DNA of 39,865 bases from an uncultured Chitinophagaceae bacterium (GCA_903830285.1 CAIKTE010000195.1:1-39865), one strand, 5' to 3'. Shown: positions 25,338-34,566, counted from the first letter of the stretch. Notes: generated by a model from the sequence alone, not told the origin. Translations and numbers: made by a program.

Positions 25338-25345
25338 TAACTTCG
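25338..25345 (+). promoter_or_regulatory. Possible -7 element of mdh (TAACTTCG)
   Basis: TAACTTCG is one base from TAnnTTTG; a TTG at 25320-25322 lies 15 nt before it, shorter than usual. It would give a leader of about 35 nt before the mdh ATG. Confidence 0.35.
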
Positions 25346-25386
25346 CAGCGAAATAATACATGTTTAAACATAAATTTTATTAAACT

Positions 25387-26316
25387 ATGAAAGTTACAGT
25401 TGTAGGGGCAGGTGCCGTTGGAGCAACATCGGCCGATAATATTGCCCGTAAAGAAATTTGCCGTGATCTGGTTTTATTGGATATTAAAGAAGGACTTGCT
25501 GAAGGTAAGGCTCAGGATATGATGCAAACTGCAACACTCCTTGGCTTTGATACAAAAATCACAGGTGTAACCGGTGATTACTCAAAAACTGCAGATAGTG
25601 ATGTTGTTGTTATAACATCAGGTATCCCACGTAAACCAGGTATGACACGTGAAGAATTAATTGGCACAAATGCAGGCATTGTAAAGGGTGTTGTTGATAA
25701 TATTTTAAAGTATTCGCCTAATGCAATTATTATCATTGTAAGCAACCCAATGGATACAATGACATATCATGCTTTAAAAGCTTCCGGTCTGCCTAAAAAC
25801 AGGATCATTGGCATGGGTGGCACATTGGATAGCAGCCGATTCAAATATCAGATCAGCCAGGTATTAGGCTGTAGCCCATCAGATTTAAATGGAGTTGTAA
25901 TTGGTGGTCATGGCGATACTACCATGATCCCTTTAATTAAACATGCTTCTTGGAATAGTGTTCCTGTTACTAATTTCCTTTCACAAGAACAACAAGATAA
26001 AATTGTAAAAGATACAATGGTAGGTGGAGCTACACTTACAGGTTTATTAGGAACTTCTGCCTGGTATGCACCGGGTGCAGCTGTTGCTAAACTTGTTGAA
26101 TCAGTATTGAGAGATGAAAAGAAACTTCGTACTTGTAGTATATTGCTTGAAGGTGAATATGGTCAAACTGATATTTGCCTTGGGGTACCCGTAGTAATTG
26201 GGAAAAACGGCTGGGAAAAAATTGTTGATGTTCAACTCACTGAAGAAGAACAAGTAACTTTCAACAAAAGTGCCGATGCAGTTAGAAGCATGAATGAAGT
26301 ATTGAAGACATTATAA
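25387..26316 (+). CDS. mdh: Malate dehydrogenase (LDH-like type)
   Basis: NAD-dependent interconversion of malate and oxaloacetate in the TCA cycle. 309 residues, of the lactate-dehydrogenase-like bacterial MDH group. The NAD-binding glycines are VVGAGAVGATSADN, the discriminating Asp in LLDIKEG; substrate Arg residues are in SGIPRKPGMTREEL, which marks malate over lactate specificity. Catalytic His is in IGGHGDTTMIPL, and the SNPMD and GTLDSSRFK motifs are normal. It is followed by an intrinsic terminator and convergent with the glycosyltransferase. Confidence 0.96.
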   Translation: MKVTVVGAGAVGATSADNIARKEICRDLVLLDIKEGLAEGKAQDMMQTATLLGFDTKITGVTGDYSKTADSDVVVITSGIPRKPGMTREELIGTNAGIVKGVVDNILKYSPNAIIIIVSNPMDTMTYHALKASGLPKNRIIGMGGTLDSSRFKYQISQVLGCSPSDLNGVVIGGHGDTTMIPLIKHASWNSVPVTNFLSQEQQDKIVKDTMVGGATLTGLLGTSAWYAPGAAVAKLVESVLRDEKKLRTCSILLEGEYGQTDICLGVPVVIGKNGWEKIVDVQLTEEEQVTFNKSADAVRSMNEVLKTL

Positions 26317-26336
26317 TCACAAAAATCATTCTTCAT

Positions 26337-26364
26337 AAAAAACCTTTGCTTGCAGAGGTTTTTT
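26337..26364. terminator. Terminator between mdh and the glycosyltransferase
   Basis: AAAAAACCTTTG (26337-26348) pairs with CAGAGGTTTTTT (26353-26364) with one G-U and a 4-nt loop. A-run on one side and T-run on the other allow termination of both convergent genes; its end reaches the last base of the glycosyltransferase stop. Confidence 0.85.
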
Positions 26365-27350
26365 TATTGCGTAAACTCAATTGCTTTTACTGCAATAGTT
26401 TCAATATCCTGCAGTTCCATACATTTAAAATGTTTCTTTGGGCATTCTTTATATCCGATCTTACTGCAAGGCCTGCAGCTTAGACCAGCAACTTCAAACT
26501 TACTATTTGAAACCTGATCATTCCCGTAATACACATCCATCCCAAACTGTGGAACTGTATTTCCCCAAACAGAAATTACTTTCTTTTTAAATGCCGCTGC
26601 AATATGCATCAGTCCGGTATCGTGTGAAATGACAAGTCTTGCATTCCTTACCAGATCGGCGCTTTCATTCAAATTAAATTTGCCGCATGCATTATACACT
26701 CTGATCTCATTTACTGATGCAATTTCATCGCCGTTAAGTTTATCTTCTTTTCCTCCTAATAAAATGATCGGGAAATTAGTCTGTGAGCACAATTCCTTTA
26801 ATTTATGAACGGGTAATTTCTTTGTATCTAAAGCTGCACCAATTACTAGAGCGATATATCCGAATCTATGTGACATGGGAAGATCTTCCGGTTTGATACG
26901 ATCCTTTTCCGGAATAAAATAATCCAATCCCTTTCCATCATTTACCACAGCAAAACTTTTTACTGTTTCGAGATAACGGTCAACAATATGAATAGGTGGA
27001 AGCTTATTTATTTTGAATGCAGTCAATAACCACTTTTGAATATTGAGTTTATCGAATGAAAAACTTTTTACACCCAATGCGTGTTTTACTTTCCAGGTTC
27101 GGAGGTTATGATGCAGGTCAATGATATAATCGTACTCTTCCACTTGCAATTGATGGATCATGAATTCCCAACTTTTATTCAGCACAATTACCTTATCAAC
27201 ATTAGGATTCGTTTTCACTAACCCGTAAAAAGCTTCCTTCGTCAAAAAATGAACCGTAGCATCTTTCACCTGTTGTTTTAAACAACGGATAACTGGCGTT
27301 GTTAAAACAATATCTCCAATAGAAGAAAAACGGATGATGAGAAATTTCAT
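26364..27350 (-). CDS. Glycosyltransferase family 9 (heptosyltransferase-like)
   Basis: 328 residues, GT-B fold. The N terminus ILIIRFSSIGDIVLTTPVIRCLKQ is the family signature; the C-terminal sugar-nucleotide region has LVISHDTGLMHIAAAFKKKVISVWGNTVP. GT9 enzymes add heptose (from ADP-heptose) to the inner core of lipopolysaccharide or lipooligosaccharide on the cytoplasmic membrane face. The tail with GLSCRPCSKIGYKECPKKHFKCM is Cys-rich, as in several Bacteroidota members. It has its own -7 element 4 nt before the ATG and is 107 nt from the upstream MFS gene, so it is likely transcribed separately. Confidence 0.92.
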   Translation of the reverse strand: MKFLIIRFSSIGDIVLTTPVIRCLKQQVKDATVHFLTKEAFYGLVKTNPNVDKVIVLNKSWEFMIHQLQVEEYDYIIDLHHNLRTWKVKHALGVKSFSFDKLNIQKWLLTAFKINKLPPIHIVDRYLETVKSFAVVNDGKGLDYFIPEKDRIKPEDLPMSHRFGYIALVIGAALDTKKLPVHKLKELCSQTNFPIILLGGKEDKLNGDEIASVNEIRVYNACGKFNLNESADLVRNARLVISHDTGLMHIAAAFKKKVISVWGNTVPQFGMDVYYGNDQVSNSKFEVAGLSCRPCSKIGYKECPKKHFKCMELQDIETIAVKAIEFTQ

Positions 27351-27354
27351 GACG

Positions 27355-27362
27355 CGAATTTA
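27355..27362 (-). promoter_or_regulatory. -7 element of the GT9 gene (TAAATTCG)
   Basis: Minus-strand TAAATTCG (27362-27355), one base from TAnnTTTG, lies exactly 4 nt before the ATG, the same geometry as at lysA. No well-spaced TTG was found. Confidence 0.45.
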
Positions 27363-27457
27363 TGCCAATTATCTTTTAGAGGATTTTATAATGAGGCAGG
27401 CAATAAGTTTTGATCTGAAGGATTTTGCGAGAAACGAAAAGATTGCTGCTAAAAGAA

Positions 27458-28711
27458 TCAAGGCAACATCTCTTCTATTTCCAGTTCCACATAATTCAAA
27501 TCTTTGTGAAATGTTTCTTCTGTAAAATAAAAAGCTACTAATGTGATGCTCATTACGACAACGCCTGTTATGATACCGCTTTTAATGATGTTGAAGCCCC
27601 ATGATTTTTGAAACAGATCAAGGAACAGCATATTGATCAACGGTAATGCACCACGCACCATATTGGGAATAGTTGTTGCGGCCGTTGCCCGCAGATTAGT
27701 TCCAAATTGTTCTGCTCCCATTGTAATAAAAATGGCCCAGAACCCAGTACTGAATCCAAGAAATGCACAAATGACATACATACTTTGGTTAGTAGAATTA
27801 TAACTACTGAAGAAAAGTATCAATGCAACGATGCATAAACAATAATACAGCAGCAATGCTTTTTTACGGCTCTTGAAATACTGACTCACCAATCCAACAA
27901 ACATATCGCCAATAGCAATGGCTGCATAAGCAAACATGATGGAACGACCTGAATCGATTGTTATACTGCCAAACATTGCTTTACCAAAACGATCGCTTTG
28001 GTTGACTAATATCCCGATCACATACCAGGTGGGCAAACCGATCAAAATAGCCAGCACATATTTTTTCAATCGTTTACCATTATTGATCAGCATAAAGAAA
28101 TTACCTCGTTTTACATTGGTAGCTTTCACTTCTTTGAACATACCTGATTCTGCAACAGAGATCCTTAAGAACAATAATAAAACTCCTAATCCGCCCCCAA
28201 TTTCATAACACAAGCGCCAGTCCTTTGTTAACTGGTATGTAAAATATGCAACAACGGCGCCACTTAATCCAATGCCCGCCACCATGGATGTTCCAATTCC
28301 TCTTTTATTCTTAGGTAACAATTCACTCACTAAAGTGATACCTGCACCCAATTCACCTGCCAAACCTACACCGGCAACAAATCTGCACAAAGCATATTGA
28401 TCAACCGTATGTACAAATCCTGTAACAAAATTGGCAAGACTGTATAAAATAATGGATCCGAACAATACACTTAATCTTCCTTTTTTATCGCCTAATACAC
28501 CCCATAGAATTCCCCCCAATAACAAACCAACCATTTGCCAGTTAATGACCCTGGTACTATCGGCAAGTATTGTAGCATCGGTTGCGCCAACACCTATCAT
28601 ACTTGGTTTTTTAACAATGGTAAAAAGCAGCAAATCGTAGATATCTACAAAATAACCCAATGCTGCTACAATAACAGGAAGCGAGAGAATGCCGTATTTT
28701 TTTTGGTTCAT
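27458..28711 (-). CDS. MFS transporter (metabolite:H+ symporter-like), paralogue B
   Basis: 417 residues with 12 predicted membrane helices. The N-terminal Asp-bearing helix (YFVDIYDLLLF), the motif GDKKGRLSVLFGS (MFS motif A between helices 2 and 3), and AGELGAGITLVSELLPKNKRG (helices 4-5) resemble the metabolite:H+ symporter / sugar-porter-like MFS groups for organic acids. The next gene upstream is clearly paralogous along its whole length. Substrate is unknown. Last gene of the DAACS-DedA-MFS-MFS run, 45 nt after its paralogue. Confidence 0.9.
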   Translation of the reverse strand: MNQKKYGILSLPVIVAALGYFVDIYDLLLFTIVKKPSMIGVGATDATILADSTRVINWQMVGLLLGGILWGVLGDKKGRLSVLFGSIILYSLANFVTGFVHTVDQYALCRFVAGVGLAGELGAGITLVSELLPKNKRGIGTSMVAGIGLSGAVVAYFTYQLTKDWRLCYEIGGGLGVLLLFLRISVAESGMFKEVKATNVKRGNFFMLINNGKRLKKYVLAILIGLPTWYVIGILVNQSDRFGKAMFGSITIDSGRSIMFAYAAIAIGDMFVGLVSQYFKSRKKALLLYYCLCIVALILFFSSYNSTNQSMYVICAFLGFSTGFWAIFITMGAEQFGTNLRATAATTIPNMVRGALPLINMLFLDLFQKSWGFNIIKSGIITGVVVMSITLVAFYFTEETFHKDLNYVELEIEEMLP

Positions 28712-28756
28712 GGTATTGCAATGTTGAAACTAAAATACAATTAATTAGTTCAAAAA

Positions 28757-29983
28757 CTATGTTTCTATAAAGTTCAGATCCTTACCATAGGATTCTTTTG
28801 TACCGTATGCTGCAATAACAGCTAAGCTCATGATGATCAATCCGCAGATCCATCCACCGGTAAAATAATTATTTGTTATAGAACGTATCCCTTTAAATAA
28901 TAAAAGAACCAATGGCAATGCACCGCGCACCATATTAGGAATAGAGATAGCAGCAGTTGCCCTCAGATTCGTACCGAACTGTTCTGCACTCATGGTGATA
29001 TATAAAACAGAAATACCTGAACCCAAACCTAATCCCGCACAGATCAGATACATATTGGTGGCACTGCCAGCACTTTGTAAGAAATAAAGCAATATAAAAA
29101 CCGAACTGATACCATAATAAATGAATAAGGTCTTTCTTCTACTCTTGATATAATTGCTTAACAGACCAGCACTTAGATCGCCGATCACCAATGCGGCATA
29201 TTGACATAAAACCGCTTTGGCAGGATCTATATTTTCTATGCCCATCTCTTTACCGAATTGATCGGAGAAAGTAATCAATATACCGATCATATACCATACA
29301 GGTAACCCAATGATGATACCACGTATATATCTGAGGAATCTATCTTTATTGTTGAAGAACATGAAAAAATTACCCCTTTCTATTTTACTCTCTTTCAGAT
29401 TGGCAAACATTGAACTCTCCATCACACTCAGTCTTAAGAACAATAGCATGATCCCCATTCCTCCGCCAACAAAATAACAGAGTCGCCAGTTATCATTCGA
29501 TAATTTAAAAACAAAATATGCTGTTATTGCACCCAGTACTCCGGTTGTGGCAATGATAGTAGAAGCAATTCCCCTTTTTTCTTTCGACAGCATTTCACTT
29601 ACCAAAGTAATACTTGCTCCCAACTCACCTGCCAAACCAAAGCCTGCTATGAATCTCAGGATAAGGTATTGATGCGGGTCTGTAACAAATCCGTTGGCGA
29701 TACTTGCTAAAGAATACATGATGATGGAACTGAAGAGCACACTTAGCCTTCCCTTTTTATCTCCCATCACTCCCCAAAGAATTCCTCCTAATAGTTGACC
29801 GATCATTTGTACACTCAAAATATTCTCACCCTGGATCAATACTTCATTTGGAGATAAACCTAATGAAGCCAAACTGGGTTTGCGGATAATGTTGAATAAT
29901 AAGAGATCGAATATGTCCACAAAGAATCCCAATGCACCAACAATCACTGTCAATGAAAAAATGCTTTGCTGCTTTTGATTCAT
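28757..29983 (-). CDS. MFS transporter (metabolite:H+ symporter-like), paralogue A
   Basis: 408 residues, 12 membrane helices, colinear with the gene directly downstream: MNQKQQSIFSLTVIVGALGFF, FVDIFDLLLFNI, GDKKGRLSVLFSS, AGELGASITLVSEMLSKEKRG and the C-half ATNMYLICAGLGLGSG and EQFGTNLRATAA all have close matches. A tandem duplication is the simplest explanation. Both keep motif A and the intramembrane Asp, so both look functional. It starts 7 nt after the DedA stop. Confidence 0.9.
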   Translation of the reverse strand: MNQKQQSIFSLTVIVGALGFFVDIFDLLLFNIIRKPSLASLGLSPNEVLIQGENILSVQMIGQLLGGILWGVMGDKKGRLSVLFSSIIMYSLASIANGFVTDPHQYLILRFIAGFGLAGELGASITLVSEMLSKEKRGIASTIIATTGVLGAITAYFVFKLSNDNWRLCYFVGGGMGIMLLFLRLSVMESSMFANLKESKIERGNFFMFFNNKDRFLRYIRGIIIGLPVWYMIGILITFSDQFGKEMGIENIDPAKAVLCQYAALVIGDLSAGLLSNYIKSRRKTLFIYYGISSVFILLYFLQSAGSATNMYLICAGLGLGSGISVLYITMSAEQFGTNLRATAAISIPNMVRGALPLVLLLFKGIRSITNNYFTGGWICGLIIMSLAVIAAYGTKESYGKDLNFIET

Positions 29984-29990
29984 GCTTTAA

Positions 29991-30671
29991 TTATTGGGAA
30001 GGTTTTTTTCTTTTTCCAAAAACCAATTTAATGATCACAGGAGCCGTGGTTACCAAAACAATACCGAGTACAATTACTTCGAGATGTTTGGTAAGATCGA
30101 AATTATATTTCTCGATGAAGAATTTATGCAGATAATGTCCCCCAGCCAGCATCGTTGTTGCCCATGCAATACAACCCACTACATTAAAATAAGAGAATTT
30201 CTTTTTATCCATTTCAACGATACCTGCAACAATCGGAGCAAATGTTCTTACAATTGGAATAAATCTTGCAAAGATGATAGCACTGCCTCCATGTTTTTCA
30301 TAGAATTCATGTGCCTGTTCCAAATAATGTTTTTTGTATAAAAGATTATCCTTCCAGGAATACATTTTATGTCCAACTTTATTGCCAAACCAATACCCTG
30401 CAGTATTACCCAATATTCCTGCAACGCTTACCAATGTAACGATCAACAAAAGATTAATAACGTCACTGCCCGAATCAAATAAATAGGCGGCTAATTTATT
30501 ACTGAATATACCTGCCACAAATAATAAGCTATCCCCGGGTAAAAAGAATCCAACGAATAATCCGGTTTCTGCAAATACAATAAACAGCATCAGCCATAAA
30601 CCCCCGTTATCAATATAAAATTGAGGTTGCAGTAATTGATGCCATTCGAATGCTACTAATAATGTTAACAT
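29991..30671 (-). CDS. DedA family membrane protein
   Basis: 226 residues with the DedA (VTT/SNARE-associated) fold: ETGLFVGFFLPGDSLLFVAGIF at the N-side re-entrant region and FARFIPIVRTFAPIVAGIVEM in the centre, including the membrane-embedded Arg residues important in DedA proteins. DedA homologues flip or recycle lipid carriers (for example undecaprenyl phosphate or phosphatidylethanolamine) and depend on the proton-motive force; the exact role here is unknown. It is packed between the symporter (9-nt gap) and an MFS gene (7-nt gap), so it is clearly part of that transcript. Confidence 0.92.
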   Translation of the reverse strand: MLTLLVAFEWHQLLQPQFYIDNGGLWLMLFIVFAETGLFVGFFLPGDSLLFVAGIFSNKLAAYLFDSGSDVINLLLIVTLVSVAGILGNTAGYWFGNKVGHKMYSWKDNLLYKKHYLEQAHEFYEKHGGSAIIFARFIPIVRTFAPIVAGIVEMDKKKFSYFNVVGCIAWATTMLAGGHYLHKFFIEKYNFDLTKHLEVIVLGIVLVTTAPVIIKLVFGKRKKPSQ

Positions 30672-30680
30672 GTGATCACA

Positions 30681-31925
30681 TTAAGTTTTAGATGGATTTT
30701 CCAAAGCACCTTCCCATTTGCTTACTACAGTTGTTGCCAGTGCATTTCCCAGAACATTGGTCCCTGTTCTGAGCATATCGCAAAAATGGTCTATCGGTAA
30801 AATTAAGGCAACGCCTTCAGGTGGAATTTTAAACATGGCGCAAGTGGCTAATACAATGATCAATGAAGCCCTTGGTACACCTGCGATTCCCTTACTCGTT
30901 AACATCAATACCAATAACATCGTTAATTGTGTGCCGATGGGAAGATGAATGCCGTAAGCCTGCGCAATAGCCAAGCTTGCAAATGTCATGTACATCATAC
31001 TTCCATCCAGATTGAATGAATAGCCCAATGGTAAGATGAAAGCAACGATCTGATTCTTGCATCCGAATTTTTCCAGTTCTTCCGTTAGTTTAGGGAATAC
31101 TGCTTCACTGCTTGTTGTGCTAAAGGCAATAAGCAAGGGATTGCCGATACGTTGCAACAATTCTTTCATCCTTCCTTTTAATATGATCAATCCAACTGTA
31201 CTCAATATCACCCACAATAAAAATATTCCCAGCACAAAAAACCCATAATAGACAAAATAGAATTTAAAAATGCTCAATCCTTTTTCTGCAACAACTGCAG
31301 CCAATGTTCCAAATACGCCAACAGGTGCAAAATTCATGATATAATTCACCACTTTCAAAATGATGTGCGAGAAAGCATCAAATGCTTTGATAACAGGTTT
31401 TACTTTTTCACCCAATGATGCAGCTGCCACACCAAAGAAAATAGAGAACACTACGATCTGCAATATTTCGTTAGTAGCCATTGCTTCAAAAATGCTGGCA
31501 GGTATCACGTGCTCCACAAATCTTTGAATTGAGAATTCCTGTGTCTTACCCATCAGGTCTTTTAATCCCTCTGTATCTGCCTGAGAAAGATCAATATAGG
31601 AGCCCGGTTGAAAGAAATTTACCAGAACCATCCCTAACAGCAAACTTGTTAATGATGCAGAAATGAACCAGAGCATGGCTTTCCCGCCCACACGGCCAAC
31701 TGTTTTCAGATCACCCAGTTTGGCAATGCCCACTACCAATGTTGAAAAGACAAGTGGTGCGATTATTGATTTAACCAATCGTATAAAGATGGTTCCCAAT
31801 AATTTTATGTTTGCTGCAAATACTTTTATTGTTTCAGGAGAAGCCATTTCATGAACGATATAGCCCACGACAATACCGAGCAACATGGCAATCAAAATAA
31901 AAAAGGTGAGTTTATTCCCTTTCAT
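30681..31925 (-). CDS. Dicarboxylate/amino acid:cation symporter (DAACS)
   Basis: 414 residues of the GltP/DctA family. The helical-hairpin motifs are AFSTTSSEAVFPKL (serine-rich HP1), GYSFNLDGSMMYMTFA (TM7, NMDGT-like), SKGIAGVPRAS (HP2) and DHFCDMLRTGTNVLGNALAT (TM8). In TM8 the Arg that binds the substrate side carboxylate and the Asn are present, but Asn replaces the Asp seen in archaeal aspartate transporters (NVTGD); NxxGN is the DctA-like form, which would favour a C4-dicarboxylate. This is inference from motif comparison. First gene of the four-gene transport run. Confidence 0.92.
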   Translation of the reverse strand: MKGNKLTFFILIAMLLGIVVGYIVHEMASPETIKVFAANIKLLGTIFIRLVKSIIAPLVFSTLVVGIAKLGDLKTVGRVGGKAMLWFISASLTSLLLGMVLVNFFQPGSYIDLSQADTEGLKDLMGKTQEFSIQRFVEHVIPASIFEAMATNEILQIVVFSIFFGVAAASLGEKVKPVIKAFDAFSHIILKVVNYIMNFAPVGVFGTLAAVVAEKGLSIFKFYFVYYGFFVLGIFLLWVILSTVGLIILKGRMKELLQRIGNPLLIAFSTTSSEAVFPKLTEELEKFGCKNQIVAFILPLGYSFNLDGSMMYMTFASLAIAQAYGIHLPIGTQLTMLLVLMLTSKGIAGVPRASLIIVLATCAMFKIPPEGVALILPIDHFCDMLRTGTNVLGNALATTVVSKWEGALENPSKT

Positions 31926-32065
31926 TCTATCAGCAATTAGTGCGGCAATATAGTAATTAAGTGCTAAAGCCGTGTAATTGAAGCATTCATAAAACTTTTA
32001 TGCTACTGTATGATTTAATCAGTATTTTGCCAAATAGAATTTTATTAAACTTAACCAACTGTACT

Positions 32066-33586
32066 ATGAGTTTATTTAGAAAAAAGTCTTTGGATGTTTT
32101 AATGGCGCAGGCCGGTGATTCAGAAAAAGGATTGAAGAGAACACTCGGAGCAGGTAATTTGATCGCTCTGGGTATTGGTGCTATTATTGGTGCCGGATTA
32201 TTTGTAAGAACTGCTGCTGCTGCCGGACAACATGCCGGACCTGCTGTTACACTTTCTTTTATTGTTGCTGCCATAGGTTGTGCTTTTGCAGGATTATGTT
32301 ATGCTGAATTTGCATCCATGATACCAATTGCAGGTAGCGCTTATACTTATGCTTATGCAACAATGGGTGAATTAATTGCCTGGATCATTGGTTGGGCATT
32401 GATATTGGAATATGCATTGGGTGCAGCAACTGTGAGTATTGCCTGGAGTGAATTCTTAAACAAGCTGGTGGGGGGCAGCATTCCATATGAATGGAGTCAT
32501 TCGCCTTTCGAAAGAGCATTAGATGCTGCTAATGTAATGCATACCGGCATCATGAATGTTCCTGCTTTATTGATCTTATTAATGATCTCTGCCTTATTGA
32601 TCAAGGGCACTCAGGAATCTGCGGTTGTAAATGCGGTCATTGTAATTATCAAAGTTGCGATCGTTATTGTATTTATCATTATAGGTTGGCAATTCATCAA
32701 TCCTGCCAATCATCATCCTTATTTAATTCCTGCTGATGCAAAACCTGCCATTCAGCCTGATGGGACGGAATACAGTTATGCCGATACTTTCCGGCATGGA
32801 TGGGGCGGCGTACTAACGGGTGCCGCTGTAGTATTCTTTGCATTTATTGGATTTGATGCGGTATCTACTGCTGCACAGGAAGCGAAGAACCCTAAAAAAG
32901 ATATGCCCATCGGCATTCTTGGTTCATTAGTAATTTGTACCGTTCTATACATTTTGTTTTCTTATGTTTTAACTGGCGTTGCTCCCTATACAGATTTCGT
33001 AAAATCAGGTAAAGAAGCCTCTGTTGCCTATGCCATTGAAACATATATGCATGGCTATGGCTGGCTGGCTAAATTAGTGACTGTGGGTATTCTGGCCGGT
33101 TTCTCATCCGTGATATTAGTAATGTTGATGGGACAAAGTCGTGTATTCTATACCATGAGTACAGACGGCTTATTACCAAAAGCATTTTCTGAATTACATC
33201 CAAAATTCAGAACACCTTATAAATCAAATATTATCTTATTTGTTTTTGTAGGAGGTTTCGCAGGATTCATTCCTGGTGATGTTGCAGGTAACTTAACCAG
33301 TATCGGAACATTGCTGGCATTTATCCTCGTTTGTATTGGAGTGATCATCATGAGAAGAAATGATCCTGAAAGAATTAGACCATTTAAAACACCATTGGTT
33401 CCATTGATCCCAATTCTGGGAGCCATTGTTTGTGCTGCGATGATCTACTCATTGGACAACAGAACATTATTTACCGCATTTGTATGGATGATCGTTGGAC
33501 TGGTTGTTTACTTTAGTTACAGTAAAGTAAGAAGTAAATTGCACAATCCTTCGGAGATTCTGCCACATGCATCTGACTTTGAATAA
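32066..33586 (+). CDS. APC-superfamily amino acid permease
   Basis: 506 residues with about 12 helices, of the cationic amino-acid transporter-like / YfnA group. Diagnostic stretches are LGAGNLIALGIGAIIGAGLFV (helix 1 with the unwound substrate-binding GAIIGAG), FAGLCYAEFASMIPIAGSAYTY (helix 3 region), FFAFIGFDAVSTAAQEAKNPKKDMP (helix 6 region) and MGQSRVFYTMSTDGLLP. The start is placed at 32066 (MSLFRKKSLDVLMAQ); the frame opens at 32000, but the extra 22 residues are not family-like. It is divergent from the DAACS gene and closed by a strong terminator, so it is likely monocistronic. Confidence 0.92.
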   Translation: MSLFRKKSLDVLMAQAGDSEKGLKRTLGAGNLIALGIGAIIGAGLFVRTAAAAGQHAGPAVTLSFIVAAIGCAFAGLCYAEFASMIPIAGSAYTYAYATMGELIAWIIGWALILEYALGAATVSIAWSEFLNKLVGGSIPYEWSHSPFERALDAANVMHTGIMNVPALLILLMISALLIKGTQESAVVNAVIVIIKVAIVIVFIIIGWQFINPANHHPYLIPADAKPAIQPDGTEYSYADTFRHGWGGVLTGAAVVFFAFIGFDAVSTAAQEAKNPKKDMPIGILGSLVICTVLYILFSYVLTGVAPYTDFVKSGKEASVAYAIETYMHGYGWLAKLVTVGILAGFSSVILVMLMGQSRVFYTMSTDGLLPKAFSELHPKFRTPYKSNIILFVFVGGFAGFIPGDVAGNLTSIGTLLAFILVCIGVIIMRRNDPERIRPFKTPLVPLIPILGAIVCAAMIYSLDNRTLFTAFVWMIVGLVVYFSYSKVRSKLHNPSEILPHASDFE

Positions 33587-33593
33587 AAGCTTT

Positions 33594-33620
33594 AAAACCC
33601 CGCAATTGCGGGGTTTTTTG
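33594..33620 (+). terminator. Intrinsic terminator of the APC permease gene
   Basis: AAAACCCCGCAA (33594-33605) and TTGCGGGGTTTT (33606-33617) are a perfect 24-bp palindrome, folding to a GC-rich hairpin followed by TT, 7 nt after the stop. Confidence 0.9.
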
Positions 33621-33678
33621 TTAGTAGGTTGCAAACCGCTAAATTTGCTGCCGCTTGAATCAACAGTACAAGTGAGCC

Positions 33679-33712
33679 CCAAAGGGGTCCCTTTGGAACG
33701 TCGCAAGAGACG
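33679..33712 (+). repeat. Two short hairpins upstream of yebC
   Basis: CCAAAGGG/CCCTTTGG (33679-33686/33689-33696, 2-nt centre) is followed directly by CGTC/GACG (33699-33702/33709-33712). They lie ~70 nt before the yebC start in an otherwise AT-rich spacer. They could be a leader structure or a repeat remnant; a related CCCCAAAGGGG-type word also occurs after atpG (21440-21452). Confidence 0.4.
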
Positions 33713-33777
33713 ATGCCATGGAATACATATGTTGGTCAGCAAAATCATCCGTTTCAAATCATAAATGATAACTATTC

Positions 33778-34500
33778 ATGGGAAGGATTTTTGAAGTAAG
33801 AAAAGCTACGATGTTTGCCCGCTGGGACAGAATGGCTAAACAGTTTACCCGCATAGGCAAAGAAATTGTGATCGCTGTAAAAGCAAGCGGACCTGATGTT
33901 GCCACCAATCCTGCATTGCGCAGATGTTTCCAAAATGCGAAGAGTGTTGGTATGCCCAAAGACAGAGTAGAGGCAGCCATTAAAAGAGCGATGGGTAAAG
34001 ACACCACCAGTTATGAAGAGATCATGTACGAAGGCTATGCACCACATGGGGTGGCATTATTGGTAGATGCTGCAACCGATAATCATGTAAGAACGGTAGC
34101 GAATGTAAAGAGTCATTTTAATAAAGGTCATGGTGCCATGGGAAACAGCGGCAGTGTTAGTTTCCAATTTAAGAAAATGGGCGTGTTCAAACTAAAACCC
34201 GAAGGACTGGATATTGAAGATCTCGAATTGGAATTAATTGATTTTGGTTTGGATGAACTGGGAGAAAGTACCGATGATGAGGGCAACAATATTATTGTAT
34301 TACGTTGTGCCTTTGTAGATTTCGGCAAGTTGCAAAAGGCCCTGGAAGATAAAAGCATTACACCGATCAGTGCAGAACTGGAATGGATCCCTACAACCAC
34401 AGTTCCTGTTACAGATGAGCAGGCTGAGGATGTAAGTAAATTAATTGAACGTTTAGAACAGGATGAAGACGTAAATAAAGTGTTTCATAATATGGCCTAA
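33778..34500 (+). CDS. YebC/PmpR family protein (TACO1-like)
   Basis: 240 residues. The N-terminal domain ([30 protein letters not shown]), the middle [15 protein letters not shown] and [20 protein letters not shown], and the segment with [17 protein letters not shown] are the classical YebC blocks. Members were described as DNA-binding regulators; later work on YebC/TACO1 supports a role in translation of difficult (proline-rich) stretches on the ribosome. Which applies here is not visible. It is followed by a strong terminator, and the next gene has its own promoter-like element. Confidence 0.93.
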   Translation: MGRIFEVRKATMFARWDRMAKQFTRIGKEIVIAVKASGPDVATNPALRRCFQNAKSVGMPKDRVEAAIKRAMGKDTTSYEEIMYEGYAPHGVALLVDAATDNHVRTVANVKSHFNKGHGAMGNSGSVSFQFKKMGVFKLKPEGLDIEDLELELIDFGLDELGESTDDEGNNIIVLRCAFVDFGKLQKALEDKSITPISAELEWIPTTTVPVTDEQAEDVSKLIERLEQDEDVNKVFHNMA

Positions 34501-34522
34501 CCCCTGACCTAAAAGCTGTAAT

Positions 34523-34559
34523 AAAAAGAGACTGATATATTGATCAGTCTCTTTTTATT
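34523..34559 (+). terminator. Intrinsic terminator after yebC
   Basis: AAAAAGAGACTGAT (34523-34536) and ATCAGTCTCTTTTT (34543-34556) form a perfect 14-bp stem with a 6-nt loop, ending in a T-rich run 56 nt after the stop codon. Confidence 0.9.
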
Positions 34560-34566
34560 TAAGGGC

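Noticed and set aside
27334-27525. 63-codon plus-strand frame over the GT9 and MFS ends
   Set aside because: It overlaps the start of one real gene and the end of another on the other strand and has no signal or domain.
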